Of a DNA stretch of 17,034 nucleotides, positions 12,912 through 17,034 are shown piece by piece. Where the stretch lies: the NCBI GenBank assembly GCA_036846645.1, contig DAIUBN010000046.1:1-17034 (forward strand), read 5' to 3'. Below the pieces are notes generated by a model that was not told where the DNA came from, did no database searches, and saw only the letters and a program-made list of their open reading frames with translations. Position 1 is the first letter of the stretch, and every line of letters begins with the position of its first letter. The position numbers and the translations under genes were made by a program. Origin of the DNA: JAAYUD01 sp036846645. GTDB taxonomy: Bacteria > Bacteroidota > Bacteroidia > Bacteroidales > Bacteroidaceae.

Positions 12912-14546
12912 TTAGTATCCCAAATTTTGTTTCAAATTTTGATTCATATTCAGCACCTTGCCAGGTATTGGAAACACTGTGGTATATCCATTAGATTCAT
13001 TTTGCAATTGTGGACGTTCGGTGTAAGCTCTAGTAAACTTTCCAAACCTAATCAAATCCTGTCTACGCCAACCTTCCCAAGCCAGTTCAAGCTGTCGCTC
13101 GGCCAAGATGTTATCAAGAGTGGCTTGTCTTGACGATGCTCCTACCCTACTGCGAACTAAGTTCAGCAACTCATCACCATCTTCACCATTGCGGACAAGT
13201 GCCTCGCATTTCATCAAGACGGCATCCGAATAGCGGAACAGTACGATATCATTTTCCATTAGTTTTCCATCTTTCGTGGCTGTTGCATCTATCGCATATT
13301 TCTTCATCCTTGCACCGGCAGTACGTTCGTAAGTTGTGCCCGAAACATCTAGGGCCATACTTCTTGGCATATAGACCAATGTAGTTGTTCCATCATCCAG
13401 CATCACCTTTTTGTCATTCAAATCGTACACAGTATCTGCATAGTAATTTAAATAAAAGCGAGGATCAACATTGCTAGTACCATAGCCATAAGTATCGAGT
13501 GCCTCTATTGTAGCACTCGAACCATTTTCACCTCCCAATCCGTAGGCCTTGCCATGATTATAATGTCTAGAGCGGAACAAATTGATATTGAAATTAGAAT
13601 AGAGCATCTTATTCATTGGAATAGTAAAGATGTTCTCTTTAGATGTTTCATTGTAAACAGCAAAGTTCGCCGTATAGTCTGACTCTAACGCATAGCCCAA
13701 CTCAGCGAGTTTGTCTACATAATAAATAGTTGTCTTCCAAGCATTGAGTTGGGAGCCATCTACGGTAAAGAATATCTCTTTTCCATTGGGTTTCGTTCCA
13801 TCTGTCCAGTCATTATCGGTATAGACTTCTGCATTCAAAGCCAATTTGGCAAGCAAGAAATAAGCTACACCTTGCGTCATCCTGCCATAATAATCGCCTG
13901 GATGATTGCTATGCTGGCTAGATAGTAGCGGAGCACATTCTTGCAATTCGCTGACAATGAAATTAAAGACTTCCTTTCGCTCGCTTTGTTTCACATCTTT
14001 AATTGTAAGACTGGTAGAAGTAATCACAGGCACTCTGCCAAACAAATCCATCATATAATAATAATACATTGCTCTCACGGCTCTCACCTCTGCAAGAAAA
14101 GCAGGCAATACACTGTCCGAATGGTTTTGCTGAAACAACTTGATTTGCTCAATGTACTTGTTGCTTTGTCCTATCACTTTATAAAGATACTCCCAAGTAG
14201 CCTGAATAGCATCATTATCCACGCCCCAGTTATGAAGGAACAAACCTTGCCAGAAACCACCGTCGTACCAGTCACCACCTCTCGTCGGCATTATCGCCTC
14301 ATCGGTTGTAAAAGTATTGAAGTCGTATACTCCTCGCCCCGTGCCTTGCAGTCCCTGACTATCGGCATTGCCACCAACATAATTGTAGATAGAAGCCACT
14401 GCATTGAGATAGAGAGAAGACAATGTAGTATAAGCTTGATCTTCGGATACCTGATCTTTAGGATTCTCTTCCAAAAATCGATTGCAAGAGCAGAGCAGTA
14501 TAGCAGCCGATGTTACTAATATAATATGGTATATAGATTTTTTCAT
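12912..14546 (-). CDS. SusD/RagB-family outer-membrane nutrient-binding lipoprotein
   Basis: A 544-residue lipoprotein. The start is taken as the ATG at 14544-14546; the adjacent GTG at 14549 is less likely. The signal peptide ends in the lipobox LCSC, with lipidation at Cys21 (numbered from the ATG). The mature protein begins NRFLEENPKDQVSEDQAYTT, as in SusD proteins, and contains helical TPR-like regions (for example LPAFLAEVRAVRAMYYYYMM, then DLFGRVPV). The C-terminal SusD signature AERQLELAWEGWRRQDLIRF lies about 50 residues before the end. SusD proteins cap the SusC barrel and bind a polysaccharide or other nutrient at the cell surface. It follows the SusC gene by 14 bases on the same strand and so is cotranscribed with it. 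No glycoside hydrolase is present beside the pair, so the substrate cannot be guessed. Confidence 0.95.
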   Translation of the reverse strand: MKKSIYHIILVTSAAILLCSCNRFLEENPKDQVSEDQAYTTLSSLYLNAVASIYNYVGGNADSQGLQGTGRGVYDFNTFTTDEAIMPTRGGDWYDGGFWQGLFLHNWGVDNDAIQATWEYLYKVIGQSNKYIEQIKLFQQNHSDSVLPAFLAEVRAVRAMYYYYMMDLFGRVPVITSTSLTIKDVKQSERKEVFNFIVSELQECAPLLSSQHSNHPGDYYGRMTQGVAYFLLAKLALNAEVYTDNDWTDGTKPNGKEIFFTVDGSQLNAWKTTIYYVDKLAELGYALESDYTANFAVYNETSKENIFTIPMNKMLYSNFNINLFRSRHYNHGKAYGLGGENGSSATIEALDTYGYGTSNVDPRFYLNYYADTVYDLNDKKVMLDDGTTTLVYMPRSMALDVSGTTYERTAGARMKKYAIDATATKDGKLMENDIVLFRYSDAVLMKCEALVRNGEDGDELLNLVRSRVGASSRQATLDNILAERQLELAWEGWRRQDLIRFGKFTRAYTERPQLQNESNGYTTVFPIPGKVLNMNQNLKQNLGY

Positions 14547-14560
14547 CACTCATACATTGT

Positions 14561-17034
14561 TTAGAAGTTAATACTAAGTCCCAAAGTAAAAGTTCGCGCC
14601 ATGGGATAGCTACGTTTATCATCTAGTCCTAAAGTATCATTCACCGTGGAACTGTTGATCATTGGCGTCAGTCCGGAATAAGAAGTAAAAGTAGCCAGAT
14701 TGTTTACCGTGAACGACAGTCTCAACGAACGAACATATTTCTGTATCTTCGATATAGGTACATCCCAACCCAATGTCAAATAATCAATATTCAGATAGTC
14801 GCCACTTTCCAACCAATAGTCGGTGGCAGTTTGATCTTTGATATTCTGCGCCGGAGCATCTTTCATCACATTATAAATAGGATAACTATTCATGTTCATA
14901 TAACTAAGCGATGTTCCATTATAAATTTTATGCCCGAAAGCTCCATTCATCTGGATTGACAAATCAAATCGTTTATAACGGATACTGATATTCGAACCTA
15001 GCAAAGCTTTCGGCACTGCCTGTCCAGCAATATATCTGTCCCCACCATCTTCCTGACTGATGCCACTACCATTCAAATCGGCAATTTCATAGGTATAACC
15101 ATTATTTCCATCCGATTTAAGTCCAGTGCAATGCGGCAGATAGAATACGCCAAGAGGTTGCCCCACTATCTGATAGACGATATGATTGTAGCCTCCATGA
15201 AAGCCTGCACCGTTCAAACTGGATATACTCTTATAAGCCAGCGCCGAAATAGTTTGTCCCTCATAAGTTCCGCTCAGCGACAACAACTTATTCTGCTGGA
15301 AAGTAATATTAGCATTCACATTCAATTCAAAATCTTTGGAACGAACCGGAGTAAAGCCTACCGACAGCTCGGCACCGCTATTACGCATCGAACCGATGTT
15401 GGCAAGCAGTGTGTTATAAGTAAATGGAGGAACACTCACATTATAAAGATAAAGCATATCCTTTGTCTTCGAATTATAGAAATTGGCAGAGAAAAGAACC
15501 CTGCTATTCAAAATACCTAAATCAAAGCCCACATTAAATGTATGTTTCACCTCCCACTTCAAGTCGGGATTGGTAATACGATAATCACTCAGCGATACCG
15601 CTGCAGATGAACCTACAGGAACCACACCATTGGGTTTCACCAATCCGAGAGTGGTATACGAATCTATACCATTCTGATTGCCGGCAAGTCCGTAGCCTAT
15701 TCTGAATTTCAAATTATTAATGAGAGGGAATTGTTTCATAAACTGTTCGTTGCTGATATTCCATGCCGCAGATACAGAAGGAAAGAATCCCCATTTGTTG
15801 TGTGTTCCGAATTTAGAGGAAGCATCCGAACGAGCTGTCAGCGTTAAAATATAGCGTTCATTATATGAATAGTTGACACGTCCCATAAACGACGCCAATC
15901 GAGGAGATTCATAATACGAATTGGTCCCGTCCCACAGTCGGATAGCTCCTGCCTGCAGGTTATCATATCCAAAGTCATCGGTATTGAAGTTGGTCACCGT
16001 TGTATAGTAGCCTGTATAAGTTTCTCTCTGAATCTCGGCCAGAGTCAGCACATCGATAAAATGCTTTCCAAAGTTGGCTTTATAAGTCAGCATCGCATTA
16101 CCCAAGAGAGATTCACTTTTCTTCGTTCCTTTATAAGCCTGACCATGTGCCCAAACCGAGGTTGGCAGATATTGAGAATTCTGCACTACATTATAAGAAT
16201 AGGCTCCGAAAAGGATGAGTTTCAAATGAAGAGGCAAATTGAAAGTCAAGCGGGCATGGGTAGTAATATGAGCATTGTCATCATCATCTTTCACACTCAT
16301 CCAAGCCAACGGGTTGGTTATCTGACTGGCTTCTGTTATACCGTCCCATGAGCCCGTCGTTGTATTCTTATGATTCGGGAAAGTTGGATTGAAGGCTGCT
16401 GCCGAATAAAATGTCTTTTGATAGTCGAAGAGATTATTATTTTTCTGAATAGAGCCAAACATGCCTAAATCACATTTCAAAAATCCATCAAACATATTCT
16501 GTGTCATGTTCATATTCGATGTGAAATTTTTCGTTTTCTCCACCACAATCACACCTTCCTTACTGATATAACCCAACGACACACGATAGCTTGATTCATC
16601 CGAGCCACCATAAAAAGCAAGATGATGCTGTTGTTGAATTGCGGTTCGTGTTATCTCTTTCTGAAAATCCGTGTTGTTTTTCTTATCCAAGATAGAGATA
16701 TTGCGATCTGTGGCTACTCGGCGAAATTCATCTCCATTGAGCATCTTCAACGTCTTATATACCGACGAGATGCCGAAACTTCCATTATAATTTACTCGTG
16801 TCTTCCCTCCTACTCCTTTCTTCGTCGTTATTTCTATTACACCCGAAGCACCACGAGAGCCATATTGCGATGTTTCAGAAGCATCTTTCAGAATTGTGAA
16901 ACTCTCAATATCGGTAGGATAGATAGACTGTAACATACTTAAATCACCAAATACGCCATCAACGATAATTAGAGGGTCATTACCACTGGTCAAAGACGTT
17001 GTACCACGAAGTCGCACCGCATCTAGTGCTGCAG
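14561..17034 (-). CDS. SusC/RagA-family TonB-linked outer membrane transporter, missing N-terminus (cut by window edge)
   Basis: 823 codons of a SusC-type transporter; the reading frame is open to the right edge, upstream of a GTG at 17015-17017 that is not a real start. The missing part (about 200 residues) would hold the signal peptide, the carboxypeptidase-regulatory domain and the start of the plug. The visible part opens with the plug motif AVRLRGTTSLTSGNDPLIIV, then SIYPTDIESFTILKDASETS, then QYGSRGASGVIEITTKKG, followed by the 22-strand barrel and the terminal strand SYPMARTFTLGLSINF with the usual final Phe. It imports a large nutrient into the periplasm with the SusD lipoprotein encoded 14 bases downstream, using TonB-ExbBD energy. 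The substrate is unknown. Confidence 0.95.
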   Translation of the reverse strand, partial: AALDAVRLRGTTSLTSGNDPLIIVDGVFGDLSMLQSIYPTDIESFTILKDASETSQYGSRGASGVIEITTKKGVGGKTRVNYNGSFGISSVYKTLKMLNGDEFRRVATDRNISILDKKNNTDFQKEITRTAIQQQHHLAFYGGSDESSYRVSLGYISKEGVIVVEKTKNFTSNMNMTQNMFDGFLKCDLGMFGSIQKNNNLFDYQKTFYSAAAFNPTFPNHKNTTTGSWDGITEASQITNPLAWMSVKDDDDNAHITTHARLTFNLPLHLKLILFGAYSYNVVQNSQYLPTSVWAHGQAYKGTKKSESLLGNAMLTYKANFGKHFIDVLTLAEIQRETYTGYYTTVTNFNTDDFGYDNLQAGAIRLWDGTNSYYESPRLASFMGRVNYSYNERYILTLTARSDASSKFGTHNKWGFFPSVSAAWNISNEQFMKQFPLINNLKFRIGYGLAGNQNGIDSYTTLGLVKPNGVVPVGSSAAVSLSDYRITNPDLKWEVKHTFNVGFDLGILNSRVLFSANFYNSKTKDMLYLYNVSVPPFTYNTLLANIGSMRNSGAELSVGFTPVRSKDFELNVNANITFQQNKLLSLSGTYEGQTISALAYKSISSLNGAGFHGGYNHIVYQIVGQPLGVFYLPHCTGLKSDGNNGYTYEIADLNGSGISQEDGGDRYIAGQAVPKALLGSNISIRYKRFDLSIQMNGAFGHKIYNGTSLSYMNMNSYPIYNVMKDAPAQNIKDQTATDYWLESGDYLNIDYLTLGWDVPISKIQKYVRSLRLSFTVNNLATFTSYSGLTPMINSSTVNDTLGLDDKRSYPMARTFTLGLSINF

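Noticed and set aside
12690..13133. 147-codon plus-strand frame overlapping exonuclease and SusD ends
   Set aside because: Ser/Gln-rich low-complexity translation overlapping two well-supported genes; a shadow frame.
13941..14519. 192-codon plus-strand open frame antisense to SusD
   Set aside because: It lies wholly inside the SusD gene on the opposite strand and its translation has no recognisable domain or start signals.
14547..14549. GTG start one codon before the SusD ATG
   Set aside because: The ATG at 14546 gives a normal lipoprotein signal; nothing favours the GTG.
17015..17017. GTG as the start of the right-hand SusC gene
   Set aside because: The frame stays open to the window edge and the sequence upstream of the GTG still matches the plug domain, so the gene is cut by the window and the GTG is internal.
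1..17034. CRISPR array, tRNA/rRNA genes, insertion sequences or phage genes
   Set aside because: No regularly spaced direct repeats, cloverleaf-like genes, transposase or integrase motifs were seen on reading; short RNA genes could be missed by eye.

Overview
The window comes from a low-GC member of the Bacteroidota, most likely order Bacteroidales (Bacteroides, Parabacteroides or Prevotella type). Evidence: SusC/SusD-type outer-membrane proteins at both ends, an ExbB with the long signal-bearing N-terminus typical of the phylum, a TPR-containing sensor kinase, and several upstream regions carrying the Bacteroides -7 element TAnnTTTG instead of a sigma70 -10 box. Genus and species cannot be fixed from this sequence.

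Layout. Positions 1-185 (minus) hold the first 61 codons of a SusC/RagA-type TonB-dependent transporter that runs off the left edge. After a 296-base AT-rich gap comes a minus-strand gene row, transcribed right to left: exported YhcH/YjgK/YiaL protein (5927-6535), mscL (5449-5874), TPR sensor histidine kinase (3326-5395) and an exported S9 prolyl-oligopeptidase-type peptidase (482-3304). A divergent promoter region (6536-6778) separates this row from a plus-strand four-gene operon: exbB (6779-7543), a four-helix membrane protein (7561-8052) and two exbD-like genes (8056-8622, 8638-9072). Then come a secreted, possibly lipid-anchored thioredoxin (9180-9668), an AraC-type regulator (9793-10629), a DUF417/YkgB (RclC-like) membrane protein (10722-11306), a WYL-domain regulator (11492-12403) and a DEDDh 3'-5' exonuclease (12409-12903). 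The right end, on the minus strand, is a SusC/SusD pair: a SusC-type gene cut by the right edge (14561-17034) and a SusD-type lipoprotein (12912-14546).

How the genes may work together. The SusCD pair imports an unknown glycan or other large nutrient across the outer membrane, and TonB-dependent import needs an ExbBD motor. The ExbBD operon here is unusual. It keeps the ordinary Bacteroidales gene order and the conserved ExbB threonines, but both ExbD-like proteins have lost the transmembrane aspartate considered essential for proton-driven work (Tyr in one, Asn in the other). This is the strongest candidate for something new in the window: a divergent motor paralogue that is either not proton-driven, uses another acidic residue, or has been repurposed. 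The thioredoxin, AraC and DUF417 genes look like a redox or envelope-stress cluster resembling in content the RclR/RclC reactive-chlorine system of E. coli. The WYL regulator and exonuclease form a tight two-gene unit.
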